From Sarocladium kiliense (taxonomy: Eukaryota > Ascomycota > Sordariomycetes > Hypocreales > Sarocladiaceae): 64,000 nucleotides of DNA. The stretch is taken from positions 248,001-312,000 of the forward strand of contig JAUZTG010000023.1 of the NCBI GenBank assembly GCA_030734395.1. The letters are read 5' to 3'. This document shows positions 1 through 11,600 of the stretch, in pieces; the stretch's first letter is position 1; each line of letters begins with the position of its first letter. The translations under genes were made by a program, and so were the position numbers. Under the pieces are notes generated by a model that was not told the DNA's origin, made no database searches, and saw only the letters and a list, made by a program, of their open reading frames with translations.

Positions 1-1009
1 CGAAAGCGCCAACATTGATGATCCGTAGTCTGTGGCGTTGGCCAGCTTCCAGATCAATCGTGGGGATTGCGAGGCCAGTGCTATTGCAATGCCAACCTTC
101 AAAGTCCGCACAGTTGCGAACATTACGGCCGTTGATGAGACCATTATCGGGAACAGGCTCGTTGTTTTCTTGATCAGGGGCGAGATATTTCATCAGAAGC
201 TCCGATGTGAGGTTATGGTAATGGTCCTGGACCATCATAACTCTGTCGGTCACGTAGTCCAACACCTGGAGATCCCTCTCTTTCTTGGAGTGAACGACCA
301 TTGGGCCGAGCAGACCATCAGACGCCTGGGCACTATGATGCGCGTGGTACCAATATGTGCCATGCTGACCCTTGACGTCAAATCTGAGGGTGAACGTCGA
401 GTTTGGGGCGATGGGACACTGAGTGACGCCAACAGTGCCGTCCATATGGTTAGTACCATTCTGGAACATGCCATGGAAATGAATCGCCGTTGCATTGGCA
501 GCTTCATTATTGACATGAACAACGATGGTATCTCCCTCATTGCATTCAACCAACGGGCCAGGATACTGGTTGTTTATAAGCATCATTGGTCTGTAAACAC
601 CATCTGGATTGAGCGTGGCATCGCTGATGGTCCAGGAGTATTCCCTTATCGCTGGCGGCGCGCCTACTTCCCATGATGGTGATAAGATGTACTCTTCAGT
701 ATCTCGCAGCCGCGGCGTTGCGGGGATATGTTCTTGAAGGATAGTAACTGCTGTCGTCTTTGGGTTGCTAGGATGAGGGTCTTCTGGATGGAGATTGCGA
801 TGAGGAGAAAAGGCCTGGAGGTTGAGGGTGACAGCAGTTAACAAAAAGAGTGTGATAATGCTAGAAACAGCAGTAAATATGGTCAAATACTGTCCTCTGG
901 ACGTTCCATGTTTCTGAGAGACCATTGGCGCCGAGTCTTGCGACTTCAGGGCTGCTTCGTCGCAAAGCAGCCATTCACCAAGAGATTCATCGCCATCGTC
1001 GGAAGCCAT
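1..1009 (-). CDS. Multicopper oxidase, 5' part (cut by window edge)
   Basis: Open frame of 336 codons from ATG at 1009 running off the left edge; no intron is seen in this part. An acidic head of about 40 residues is followed by one hydrophobic segment (about residues 41-66), suggesting a type II membrane anchor. Then come the multicopper oxidase type 3 motifs: HFHGMFQNGTNHMDG (first copper motif) and YWYHAHHSAQASDGLLGP (second). The C-terminal copper motifs lie outside the window. Family members are laccases, ferroxidases (Fet3) or pigment oxidases; substrate cannot be told from this part. It is divergent from the acid phosphatase gene with a 447 bp shared intergenic region. Start choice: first ATG of the frame, right before the acidic head and anchor. 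Confidence 0.85.
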   Translation of the reverse strand, partial: MASDDGDESLGEWLLCDEAALKSQDSAPMVSQKHGTSRGQYLTIFTAVSSIITLFLLTAVTLNLQAFSPHRNLHPEDPHPSNPKTTAVTILQEHIPATPRLRDTEEYILSPSWEVGAPPAIREYSWTISDATLNPDGVYRPMMLINNQYPGPLVECNEGDTIVVHVNNEAANATAIHFHGMFQNGTNHMDGTVGVTQCPIAPNSTFTLRFDVKGQHGTYWYHAHHSAQASDGLLGPMVVHSKKERDLQVLDYVTDRVMMVQDHYHNLTSELLMKYLAPDQENNEPVPDNGLINGRNVRNCADFEGWHCNSTGLAIPTIDLEAGQRHRLRIINVGAF

Positions 1010-1456
1010 GGGTGACCTGAACACTTCGGCCATGAGTTCCGCTCAACAACAAGAGCAACCCACGTTCTCAGGTATTGCCATTCATTCAAGGGACGAAGTC
1101 CATCAGCCCATGGAGAAAGCTCTCGCTCCATCGACGATATAGCAGTGCTCCACCCGGTTGGTGACGTTCTCCCACTAGTTGACATTAACCCCGAAGCCCC
1201 GGATCAGTCGGCACGCGAGCAGCACCCTTCTGGACCCCTGGAACAATTCCACGTGCGCTGGACTTAGGAATGATTGGCGTTGCATCGATCGTCGAATATC
1301 TTGTAGTTCTATATCATTCTGCACCAAGGATGTTGCGTCGACCGACGGTGGAGAAGGCATTCGGCACCTTAGCCGACACAGCTTATATGAAACATTATAG
1401 AACTCTCCAACTGACAATGATCGTCAGGTCTTCACCAAAGAAAAGCTCGATACAAA
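1010..1456. other. Divergent intergenic region
   Basis: 447 bp between the oppositely oriented multicopper oxidase and acid phosphatase genes. It must hold both promoters. Short overlapping ORFs here have no recognisable domain or signal. No clear TATA box, repeat or RNA gene is seen. Confidence 0.5.
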
Positions 1457-2793
1457 ATGCTCTTCAAAGCTGTTACTCTGTTGGCCGTCGCTGGCCTGGC
1501 TCTTGGCCGCTCGCCGCACGATGCTGCCCCCAAGCATCAGAAGACTCAGACCGGCTGGGAGACCAGCTACACGGCTACTGGAACTGCTGAAGTCGCTGCT
1601 GCAGCTGCCACAGCAAAGACTAGTAGCCCTACCTCCAAGGTAAAGGGCAAGGCATTTGATCGTATTGCCATCGTCTACTTCGAGAATGAGAACTACGAAA
1701 AGGCCTTTGGTGATCGTAAGTTCACGGCCCTCCAAGAATTTGGCTGAATACTAACAACATAGCCAACTTCACCTGGCTCCGCAAGAAGGGCATTACTCTC
1801 TCCAATTACTTTGGTGTCACTCACCCATCTGAACCGAACTACATGGCGGCGATCGCAGGCGACTACTTCGGCATGCAGAATGACGCCTTCAATCGCAGCC
1901 CGCGCAACGTCTCAACTGTAATTGACCTCCTGGAGCACAGAGGTATCTCATGGGGTCTCTACCAGGAAGATATGCCTTACTCTGGTTTCGAGGGCTTTTC
2001 CTGGGTGAACCATCAGAACGGCGCCAATGACTACGTTCGCAAGCACAACCCCGCCGTTCTCCACGATAGCATTGCCACTTCTGAGCAGCGTCTGTCTCAA
2101 ATCAAGAACCTCTCCCTCATCGATACTGGCAAGTCGCTCTTCCACAAGGATCTCAAGGACAACAAACTTCCTCAGTGGATGTTCATTACGCCTAATATGA
2201 CTTCCGACGGTCACGATACTTCTGTTACTGTCGCTGGCCAGTGGGCGCGAACTTTCCTTGAGCCGCTTCTTAAGGACAAGCACTTCATGCAGAACACCCT
2301 TGTTCTCGTCACCTGGGATGAGAACGAGACCTACGCTCGCCAGAACCACATCTTGGGCATTTTGCTTGGCGATGCAGTACCCGACCACCTCGTTGGCACT
2401 ACCGATGACAGTTTCTACAACCACTATTCCGAGATCTCCAGTGTCCAAGCCAACTGGGGGTTGGACACCCTCGGACGCTGGGATGTCGGTGCCAATGTCT
2501 TCAAGCTCGTTGCGCAGAAGACTGGCGACAAGATCCGCAAGTGGAAGTCGCACAAGCTGGATAAGTACTTCTGGAATGCTTCGTACGCCGGACCTTTTAA
2601 TGAAGCTGGTGGAAACCAGGAGTATGTTGCACCTAACTTGGATCTTGAGCACACCTTCTCTGGCCGCAAGGTCTTTGGTCCTATCCGAACGGAGTGGAAG
2701 AAGAGCTGCAATCCTACCTACTACAAGGACAGCATCGAGGTCAACGACGGACTGAACCCCCCTAAGGGCTATGAGACTCCCGGGTCTACGTAG
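1457..2793 (+). CDS. Secreted acid phosphatase, phosphoesterase (PF04185) family
   Basis: Two exons, 1457-1715 and 1763-2793, giving 429 residues. The 47 nt intron has a GTAAG donor, a perfect TACTAAC branch site at 1749-1755 and a CATAG acceptor. The protein begins with a signal peptide (MLFKAVTLLAVAGLALG). Family motifs follow: IVYFENENYEKAFGD, then across the splice site NFTWLRKKG, HPSEPNYMAAIAGDYFG, TPNMTSDGHDTS and LVLVTWDENETY. These match the fungal phosphate-repressible acid phosphatases related to bacterial phospholipase C and AcpA enzymes. Expected role: release of phosphate from organic esters outside the cell. The length is normal for the group. It is divergent from the multicopper oxidase. 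Confidence 0.9.
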
Positions 2794-3473
2794 GTTCTTG
2801 TATATCTTACATGTATTCTCGAAGCGCAGCATGAGGGTCAAATGTGCACAGGACCCAATCAAGCGTTAGAACCATTTACATAGATCAATGAACCAAATAC
2901 TCCGGAATCTGGATTTCCAAAGCTTATGTGACAGCTTCGATGTGGCTGGTGTTCTGACGAGTCCGTCGCACCATGAAGCCAGTGAGTGATTCGACTAATC
3001 TACCCACGCACTTGATCGCATGTTTCTCCATCGTTGGTGTTGATCAAGCTCATGTGGAATCGCCAAGTCCCGGGCCGAGCGCCCCAATGCTTAGCGGCTT
3101 CCAGGGATCTTTTGGACCTTGAACTCTAAAGGCCACTAAGCGCTATGAAGAAGCTGCGGTACCTGTCCCAGGGGTTAACGAATCAGGGAGCGTACTATTG
3201 TCAGCGGGATCTCAGTGAGGGCCTGTAAGATCGCAGCATTCTACCATGTGCTCTGGGGATAAGTGGCCGATCACTTCGTTTGTTCGTGCTGTGCATCGGC
3301 AGCATATTGCCGTGAGCGATCCTACTCCGTCACCGAGATGAGCTGCGTTATCAGTGTTGGTTGACGGGAGGCCAGACAGTTGGTCGATTGAAGCTGAGGT
3401 ATTGTCAAACTCCTTGTTCAAATTCGTCCCCAAAGCCTTCAGTTCACTGTTTCCCAGTATAGCAATCGCCCAA
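2794..3473. other. Intergenic region
   Basis: 680 bp between the acid phosphatase and the CCC1-like gene, both on the plus strand. The frame of the downstream gene stays open back to 3354, but without an ATG before 3474. Nothing else recognisable is seen. Confidence 0.45.
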
Positions 3474-4247
3474 ATGAAGTCATCACAAGGCCCAGCATTC
3501 AAGCGCTTCTTATCCGACTTCACGCTCGGTTTCTCAGATGGCATCACTGTTCCTTTCGCCCTCACAGCTGGGCTTAGCTCCTTGGGCAAAACGGACGCCG
3601 TGATCACCGGCGGACTGGCAGAGCTATGCGCTGGTAGCATCAGCATGGGAATTGGAGGATATCTTGCAGCTCGGGACGAATGCAATCCAGGCCAGGACCA
3701 CACAGTGAATGATGAAGAACGCCGACAGAATCTTGAAAGGAGCAGTGAGAGCGATTACATGGTTGAGCTATCTGAGAAGATGCAAATGCAGGCAGAGGAA
3801 TTGGTGCGACAACACCTAGAGCCCTTGGATCATCTCCCGAGCTCAATAGTTGCGACGATCCTGGACACACTTCAGCGAGAACCATCACATCTCCATCGCA
3901 CTATATCGCGACTACAGTCATTTAAAGAAGACCTTTCATCATCCTCGCAACCAGCGCACCAATCGCCAATCATATCTGGCCTCTCAATCTCCCTAGGTTA
4001 CACTATTGGCGGTACCATCCCTCTATTACCATACTTCTTCGCCAGTACGGTTGGTCTCGGCTTCCGATGGAGTTCATGTCTCTGTCTCTTGGTCTTGTTT
4101 GTTTTCGGAGCGGGGAAAAGCTGGATCTTACGGACGAGAGATGCGACAATGATTGCATGTGGCGTTGAAGGTCTCCAGATGGTGGTACTAGGTGCCCTTG
4201 CTGCAGGAGCTGCTGTTGCGTGTGTGACTTGGGTCAGCGCAAGTTGA
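3474..4247 (+). CDS. CCC1/VIT-family vacuolar iron or manganese transporter
   Basis: Single exon of 257 residues from ATG 3474. The start was chosen because upstream codons lack an ATG and the text from MKSSQGPAFKRFLSDF onward fits the family start. The first membrane segment carries the signature FTLGFSDGITVPFALTAGL, followed by ELCAGSISMGIGGYLAARDE. A charged cytosolic stretch (about residues 90-155, with QAEELVRQHLEPL) corresponds to the metal-binding helices of VIT1/CCC1 proteins. Three hydrophobic segments follow. The family moves Fe(II) or Mn(II) from cytosol into the vacuole. Its end lies 107 bp from the convergent AsaB-like gene. Metal specificity cannot be read from sequence. Confidence 0.85.
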   Translation: MKSSQGPAFKRFLSDFTLGFSDGITVPFALTAGLSSLGKTDAVITGGLAELCAGSISMGIGGYLAARDECNPGQDHTVNDEERRQNLERSSESDYMVELSEKMQMQAEELVRQHLEPLDHLPSSIVATILDTLQREPSHLHRTISRLQSFKEDLSSSSQPAHQSPIISGLSISLGYTIGGTIPLLPYFFASTVGLGFRWSSCLCLLVLFVFGAGKSWILRTRDATMIACGVEGLQMVVLGALAAGAAVACVTWVSAS

Positions 4248-4354
4248 TGGAAGCTCTGTTGCCCTATAAAGAAAGTTTCCAGCTGTTTGAGTACCCCCTT
4301 AGACTTCTTAGTTGATGATGGGAATGAGAATGGCAGCCGACTAACCTATATGTC

Positions 4355-5434
4355 CTACTTTGGCCAGGTGAATACCATTGCTCGAACCTCGATACTTTGC
4401 CGTGCTCTCGACCCAGGGCTGACGTTCGGTGGCATGAAAGAAGAGTGGGCAGCCCCTGGTACCCACAATCAGCTATGTTCCTGGGCATTAATGTTACGCA
4501 GACCTTACACTTAGTTACAGAATCGTCCGAGTCAAAGCACTTGAACACAGCAACCTCGTCAACCGTCTGCTGACTCAGGTAGTGCCACTGTCGGCCTTGT
4601 TCATGTAGTAAGAAGGTTGTACCACCTGTGTATGTTCTTCTGATTCGTTCGGATTCCACAAGCGTGGCAGGTGAGATGCTTCGGCCATCACAAAGGGCCA
4701 GTGGCCATGTCTCGACAGGCCCGTTGATAGGGCGCCAAAGGCTTTTCTTTGTAAGCTACTGGTCCACTGCTGCTGTGGCTGAAGGTGAGAGAAATACTTC
4801 ATCAGTCGAAGTCTGCCTAGCAAGAGTCTGTGTGCTTCCAAGGGCAATTCCCGGAACACTCTCTCAACCGCCGCCCCGCCATTCTGGTCTATTGAGGGAT
4901 TGAGCAAATATCAATAGTGGCTAAAGTCTGTTAACATACCGATGTGAACAACTTGTGCAGGACCTAACTTTGCTAATGGATCATCAAGATCAATAGTTCT
5001 CCCGTCTTTGGTGCTCGAATCGCTATCCCTGACCTATGGGCAAAGTGAGTAAAACGAAACCCAATAAGCAACTCACCAACTTCAATGCATACCAGCCAAT
5101 TGTAAATGTGAATCTGGTCTACGCCGTCCATGCAGGTCTTCAGTAAGGTTTTACATTCTTCAAGATACTCGGATTCCACCTTTTTCCTGTCGCTAAAGTC
5201 GGCGAAGTGAAGTCGGGTTGGCACAGCAACATATGCGAAGCCATGCATGTCCAGCTTGAAGGTGTCCGCCTCTCCACGCGCATCTCGGATCTCCTCTTCT
5301 ATCCCAGACGTAAATGTTAGATTGGTTCGCCTTTGATCGGGGGCTGTCTTAGGGACGTCAACGAGAACTTGAAATGGCTTTTCGGTCAGGAAGATCTCCT
5401 GCCACTCGAGGTACTGAAGTTTGGCTTTGACCAT
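4355..5434 (-). CDS. CmcJ/AsaB-family hydroxylase/desaturase
   Basis: Five exons on the minus strand: 5434-5093, 5033-4940, 4888-4798, 4741-4509, 4455-4355; 861 coding bases, 286 residues, all phases consistent. The protein reads ELQYLEW-like KLQYLEWQEIF near the start, then APDQRRTNLTF, DMHGFAYV, GPAQVVHIDQNGG, LMNLWRPINGPVETWPLAL, RRTYTGG, VDEVAVFKCFDS and, near the end, SRARQSIEVRAMVF. This is the pattern of the fungal family holding AsaB, GA4 desaturase-like proteins and bacterial CmcJ, probably Fe(II)/2-oxoglutarate-type oxidoreductases. The length is normal. No other secondary-metabolism genes adjoin it, so the substrate is unknown. Confidence 0.82.
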
Positions 5435-5709
5435 TGCGTTGGCAATATGGGCTTCTCAGCTTAGCCAAAGAAAGCGAGTCCCCCACGCCGGCCGGTCGGA
5501 GCGGGAGCCCTAGATATACATGAACGCAGCTGCTCAGCACAACGCTCTCTCTATGCCCCTCGAGAGTATAAAGCCGAGACATCTTCTTTCAGTTCATCAA
5601 CTAAGATTTGTCACAGGAGAGCTAAGAATTGATGTATACGGATTGAGAAAGAAGTTTGAGTTGGTAGTGGTAAGACCCAATTGCCCTGCTCCTGTGTACC
5701 GATAGTAGG

Positions 5710-6002
5710 CTAGTTCCCATTGAACACGGCACCAGCCGTCTTACTGTCATAGGTTGCGTAGTCTTTCTTTCTAGGAATTGATTGATCGATCCTCTCATCC
5801 TCAAATAGTTTCTCCCAGGGTTTAGCCCTCTTATCGCTCGCCATCCGACTCAGAATGGCGTCAGACCATGAACTGCTAACTGTACCTCGTTGACTCCTAC
5901 AACAGGCTTCGATGCTCCCGACCTTGGCGTCCTATAATGGCACAATGTCAGCACCCTACAAGATACGTCTTGTCACTTCCAGCTTACATGTTTAAAATCC
6001 AT
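5710..6002 (-). CDS. Possible small hypothetical protein
   Basis: Candidate two-exon gene: 6002-5988 (ATG plus four codons) and 5931-5710, with a GTAAGC donor and an ATTATAG acceptor bounding a 56 nt intron. It would encode 78 residues with a charged second half (WEKLFEDERIDQSIPRKKDY). I recognise no family. It has no signal peptide or membrane segment. It lies in the 1.3 kb divergent region between the AsaB-like and CorA-like genes and may be spurious; the support is only the open frame, the splice signals and the polar, protein-like composition. Confidence 0.22.
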
Positions 6003-6741
6003 TTCGGCAATTGGAAGCCAGGATTCGAGTTGCGACTTGATTTGACTTCAATAAGCAAGGAGAATCGTAATAGTGTCTGTATGCCTCGATGTGATGTTGG
6101 TGGCTGGGCATAAGTCTGTTGCGGCTGGAACAATGAGACTCGGCTCTACAAGAGCTCAAGAGCAGGGGCGAATGAGAACATGCTGATCAGCAAAAAGGGA
6201 ACCGATGAGAGAAGGGAAAGTTGAGCCTCAATTCCCAAGATCCTTGAGCCTCAATTGCCAAGTCCCCTGCAATAGAGCCATACACTGAAGCAGCGCTCGA
6301 CCACGGAGCCTTGTCAGTCTGTGAGCCTATGAGCAGCGTCTGCGCACCCCCTTTGATACGAATATGCACGTAGGCACGGGGTGTTTATCACAAGACGGCG
6401 TAAACCCCGCACGGTGAATACGTGCATTTAACAACGCGGAGACGCTGAACCGTGCCTCCACGGGTATAGTGGTGTAGCAATAGCAGCCTCAGCCTCAAGC
6501 TGGCGCACTTGTAGATCAGGATGTTCGGTCAGTCACGGCCTGGTACCGATACTTGCGAGAATGCCGTGGTACTTCGAATTGAGAGTGTCTCTGACTAGTA
6601 GGCACTCGCCCCGGCATGGCCTGCCGGCTGATCTTGCTAAAGTAACTTTTTCCATTGCGCATAGTTGCTTCCATGCTCGGTCCTTCACCGCTCCGCTGTG
6701 ACTCGCCATAACCTTGTGCGGGAAGACAGATCAGTCACATC
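6003..6741. other. Intergenic region upstream of CorA-like gene
   Basis: 739 bp without a supportable gene. A short stretch near 6460-6480 looks a little like a tRNA box A but no box B or cloverleaf follows. Nothing else is seen. Confidence 0.45.
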
Positions 6742-8388
6742 ATGAATGATCCATCGACAGATCGCCGAACGTATATTGAATACATTGAATCTTGTTTTCG
6801 CAACTACCCAGAATCTCTCGCTTATTATGAGCCGCTTAAGGAGCATCTTGAGGCTGGAACTGGCCGACAGTATACGACGTTACAATCGGTGAGCCTATTC
6901 CAAGTCGCCTCGTGCCATGAGAAGGAGCATAGGTTTCCTCGATTATACCCGTTCGACCGTGTCGAATGGTCAAGCGAAGCGCAACGGCCCCGGATAGCGG
7001 TCATCGAAGGATTTCCGTCTCCTGAAAGCATTGGCCTTCTTGGCGCCAAATATCTGATACGACCCGAGTTCTTCATTGGTAATTTGAGACTGACTCGATC
7101 ACGGGTTGCTCCCAGTCACAGCTATGACCTGCCAACAATTCCATCTTTGCAGGCAAACCTGATACGCATCCGCTTTGCAAGTGCTGTGAGGGATTTGAAG
7201 GACCCGATAGCACAGACAAGCACGCAGCTCTCGCGACAACGATCAGATCTCGCCAAAGCATTCTCACGCTATGACCAAGGACTCACAAACAATCGCCGAT
7301 ATGGCGACACACGATTTCGGAGGATATATCAACATGACTCGCGCACCTTCAGCATAGAGCAGGCCATATTCATGACAATCAGTCAAGTTGGAGAGCAATG
7401 GACTGGTAAGGCCTGGCCCAACTGCTTGCGCGAGTTGCCCTGAGTTACTAACTTTACTTCTTAAGTTATCTTCCTTACAGACCAAGGACGAAGTCTAGCA
7501 CCAAATCAGGGGCTTCCCTGGTCGTATAATCATTCTAACAACAGGCCCGTTGGCACAATTGATCTGGTTCCCTACAACATGCCTGCAGTCGATGCGTCGA
7601 CGAGACCTACAGGGACCACCCCTGGTTCGCCAAAGCCTGGGTCACCAGCACTCCACCAGTCTGAAGAGCACAATCACGACCAGTTCCACCCTCTGCGACG
7701 TATTATTCTAAGCGACGAAATCGACGCAGAACTGCTGAAGACCGACCCATTCTTCCTGCTTGCCAGTGTGCTAAGGACATCACTCTTGTCGTGGTGTCAG
7801 CTGCTGAACTTGATTGGCGAGAAAGTGTCTCAAGCGCAAAATCAGCTCGAGCTCACATATGAAGAGCTAGAGCTAGATCTGATTCAGTTGAGATACCACA
7901 TGCAGATCATTCATGCAGCAAACGAGAATCTATCGGAAAGCCTGAAGATGGTTGAACGTGGCGGGTGTCCAGAGTGGCCACAGGCTCGTAGTGATGCTGC
8001 AAAAGCACGAAAGAAGGATATTCAGGAGCAGCTCCGAATTGACTACCTCCATGTAATGGATCGCTGCTCGCTGATGATCCGTCAGTGCACGTCTTCGAGC
8101 GCTGTGCTAGTCGGGTTTGCACAGCTTACGACAGCAGAGAAGGGATCGCAACAGGCGGCGGAAATACATAGTCTCACACGACTCGCTACGGTCTTCATTC
8201 CTTTGAGTTTCTCAGCTTCGGTCTTTGGCATGAACGTCACGGAGACAGACCCTACAGTCTCAATAGCCTGGTTCTTCGGACTTGCGACTGTGTTAGTGGC
8301 TGTGACATTTGCCGTGGTTTTCTGGGCTTCTTTGAAGTCACTGTTTCGAAGGATCTCGAGGTCCATGGAGGAAAAGCCGCGATTCTAG
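6742..8388 (+). CDS. CorA-like divalent-cation transporter family protein
   Basis: Two exons, 6742-7405 and 7481-8388, 523 residues. The intron uses a GTAAGG donor and a CTTACAG acceptor, and the phase is preserved. The N-terminal two thirds are soluble with a long helical part. The C-terminus carries the diagnostic motif FSASVFGMN, the Gly-Met-Asn signature of CorA/Mrs2/Alr proteins, flanked by two hydrophobic segments (IPLSFSASVF before it and AWFFGLATVLVAVTFAVVFW after it). Fungal genomes contain many such divergent CorA-like proteins; magnesium transport is known for the core family and only inferred here. It is convergent with the NB-ARC gene. Confidence 0.8.
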
Positions 8389-8631
8389 ACAAACACCGTT
8401 TGCATTTCGATGGGTTTCACGCGTTGACGGTTTCATGTGGAGTTGGGCCATCTTGGTGATAGTAGTGCAGCGGCACCGGCGATTTTCTTTACTGCAGGTG
8501 GATTGTCGAATTACATGATGAATAGTATCGAAGGCACAAAGCAGAAGAGTAGAAAGAGACTGATTCATTTTTTATAAATGTTTTTTTTTTATCTCACCTC
8601 GTAAGCGCAACAGGACACCTTCGCATCACGA

Positions 8632-11600
8632 TCATCGCGTCCAAAACTGCACGATATCGTCAAAGTCCTCTTCACCTGCTGCAGGCTCCCAGTCTTCGGG
8701 CGATACAATCTCCTTCCGAAGGCTTTCTGCCTCACGAACTAGCTCGCTGCCCTTTTCTAAATCGCCCTTATCTTGCAACGCACAGCCCAACTTATATTTA
8801 GTGCGAGCGATCTCGTTCTTGAAGATTTGTGGCTGTCCTGTGTACACCAGCAATGCGTCTTCGAGATAGTTGCTGTTGGGAATGTTAGCTTCAGTGTCGT
8901 CTAGGGCAAGTAGTAAAATGCATACATCGCGATATCGTAAAACTTGTTCCTGTGATAGTGCCAGGCTAGTTTGTGCATCGCGTCCGCGGTTTTATGGTGC
9001 TTCGACCCCAATGTGATATTCCACAGCTTGAGAACCTGAGCATGGGCCTTCATCGACTCAGCAAACTTCGCGTCTGCTTCTCCCTTCTTCCCTGCCTGCA
9101 TTAATTCTGTTCCTTGTGCGATCAGAATGTTACCAAGGCAATATATTGCCATCGCTGTTCTGCATAGCTCGATCAGCATCGTCTTTGCCGTTAGTTCTGT
9201 CTTGCCTACCTGAAGTTGGTCTTATCGTCCCAGTCTTTGATGATGGACCTGACTGATGATTCTGCTTCATCTAGCCGCCCTTGAAGCCATAGACATGTCG
9301 ACAGGTGGGTTGTAAATATCTTTTGATCACCAGGGAGGCCCTTCCAAGCCTCAAGGCAACGGCGATAGTAACCCTCCGCTTCCTGATAACGATGGAGCCC
9401 TTGAAGGCCATTGCCAAGTCTCCCAAGACCAAAAACCTCCCAAATGCTCGGCCTCGAAAGTTCGCCGTGTTCGAAGGCAAGTTGGATATACTTCCACTGC
9501 GCCGAGAAGTCGTCAAACGCATCCTGGAATCTGTTTGATTCGGTCCACGCTGAGCCAAGGCCACCATAAATATCAGCCAAATACCTGTAACCCCCACCCT
9601 TACTGAGATGCCGAAGGCAGTACTCCTTCGCCGGGTTCAGGATACTGAAGACGCATTCCAATAGTCCACTCTCGTAGCAAAACCTATATGTGTTATCTTT
9701 AGTCTCAACTTTCCTGTATATCAGTGGTGTCGATCAACCTACCAGCCTGCTTCGTATAGGAGTTTCGCGAAATCCCAGTTTACAGTATTGTCGTCAATGA
9801 ATGGCTCCCCTTCGTCGCACGACCACTGATATGCCTCGCAAATACTTTGCACATGTGGCAGAAGCGCGCGTTGCTTTGCCCAGAGCGCAGGGTTGTGAAT
9901 CGAGAACCTCTCCGGAATCGGCCATGCCGCGATGAGAAGCTGAACAGCCCTCGAGAAATGCAAGCGCTGCTCGTCTGCGCTCATGCGTAACTGGCATGAT
10001 GCCTGCATCAAGCGATGCATTCTCACTTCTTCGCCTGTTTTGCTTTGGGAGATGAGACTGCTCCTCAGAAGCTCAGCTCTGCAACGGAGCAGCTTCCGTG
10101 GCGTTGCGATGAAGCTGAAGTCGGCATTGCCTGTTGAAGCACCCTCTTTGAGGAGTGACATTTGGATTCTGTCCGGATCTAGGTAAGACATCAGATTGAT
10201 CAGATCCCTTTCATCTTCCTTGAGCTTATCAAAGTTCATATTCCAAACAGTGCTGAGAGTATAGGTATAAGATCCGCTGGATGGCTGAAGTTTCATGTCC
10301 TCGAAGTCCTTGACTATGTCTCGATGATTGTATGCGTCCATGAATTCCGAGAGGCTGCAGGACTCGTGAATCACGAGACTTGCTGCTTGAACGATGCCCA
10401 GTGGAAGATAGCCGAGCTTACGCGCGATGCTCCTAGCATCCTCTCGCTCACTATATCCCGAACACGCTCGGCCTCTGCTTCTGTGATGACTCGTCAGCTT
10501 AAGTAAAAGACTGATTGCTTCCTCCTCAGTCAGTTCTCCTAGTTCGGTCCCGCTGTAGAGGCTCTGGCTAAGAAGCGTCACGTCGCGGGTTGTGATTAGT
10601 ACTGAGCCATAACGACCAGCCTCAGGGCAGAATTCGCGAAGTAGCTGACCCTTGTCATCACCATCGGCGTTGTCAAAGACTATTAGCCATGGCTTCTCTG
10701 TCAATGTCGTAAGCGATTAATCCCATCGAGTCTCTTGTCTCGATCCGCACTTACCGAGAACCCTGAGTGCATCCTTGACGCTCTGCTTTGCCTTGATTGC
10801 CGGAAGACCATCGCCTAGTCCCATTTCCTTTGCAAAATGAATGAAGCTGTCAGACAATTTTGCCTTGCCATCTGTGTCTGCGCAAAGTACGACTTCATAC
10901 TCGCTCTGGTAGCGAAAGGCGTAGCTCAATGCGACCTGCGTCTTGCCCACTCCCCCGATGCCTGCAATGACGTATGTTTTGCTCTCCTTCGAATCCACTA
11001 ATGAAGGGCGCAGGACCTCGTGTATGTCATTGAGTACAGTGGTTCGGCCCTCAAAGTCAGGGTTGACCTCGAAAGGTGTCATCACGTAGCAAGGAGTAGT
11101 GATAGGAGCAGCTTCATATACAGCAGATGTCAGACTACCCGTTGATAGGCTGTCAGGTATACCCACTAGCGCGGTGAGACCGTTAGATAATGAGCAATCC
11201 GAATCGTAAGACAGGTCCTTACCTGAGGTAGGAGAACTAAGCATGCTATCGGTGCGCTCGTTCGATACGATAGCCCACGTGGAAAGGCCTTCAGGACTCA
11301 CTCCCTCTACTGGTCTGGGCATGGGCGGGCAGACCTCTTCTACAAGGTCTGTGATGATTCGCAAGAACCTTTCGAAAAAGCCTTCCGTGTCTCCCCGAGA
11401 TGGGTACATGGTGAGTTGACTATGATCGCGTTCGATGCCTATCTGGATTTCGTTGTCCCACCCCAGTGACGATACAGGCTCAGAGCAAAGCTGAGAGACA
11501 TTAATGGATGATTGTATGTTGTAATATTGTGCGTACTCACAATCTCCGGTCTTTGAGATTTGAAATAGAACCTCTCTGTAGAGTAGGCAGTCTTATTGAG

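Noticed and set aside
32..676. Plus-strand 214-codon ORF at the left edge
   Set aside because: It lies opposite the multicopper oxidase, whose copper motifs are clear on the minus strand; the ORF is a shadow.
1948..2862. 304-codon minus-strand ORF over the acid phosphatase
   Set aside because: Antisense to a gene with well-supported motifs and an intron; low-complexity composition without domains.
6455..6540. tRNA-like stretch (TATAGTGGT followed by further sequence)
   Set aside because: A box A resemblance only; no box B and no cloverleaf could be folded.
8569..8590. T-rich run as an element of interest
   Set aside because: A simple homopolymer at the 3' end of convergent genes; most likely part of ordinary 3' sequences.
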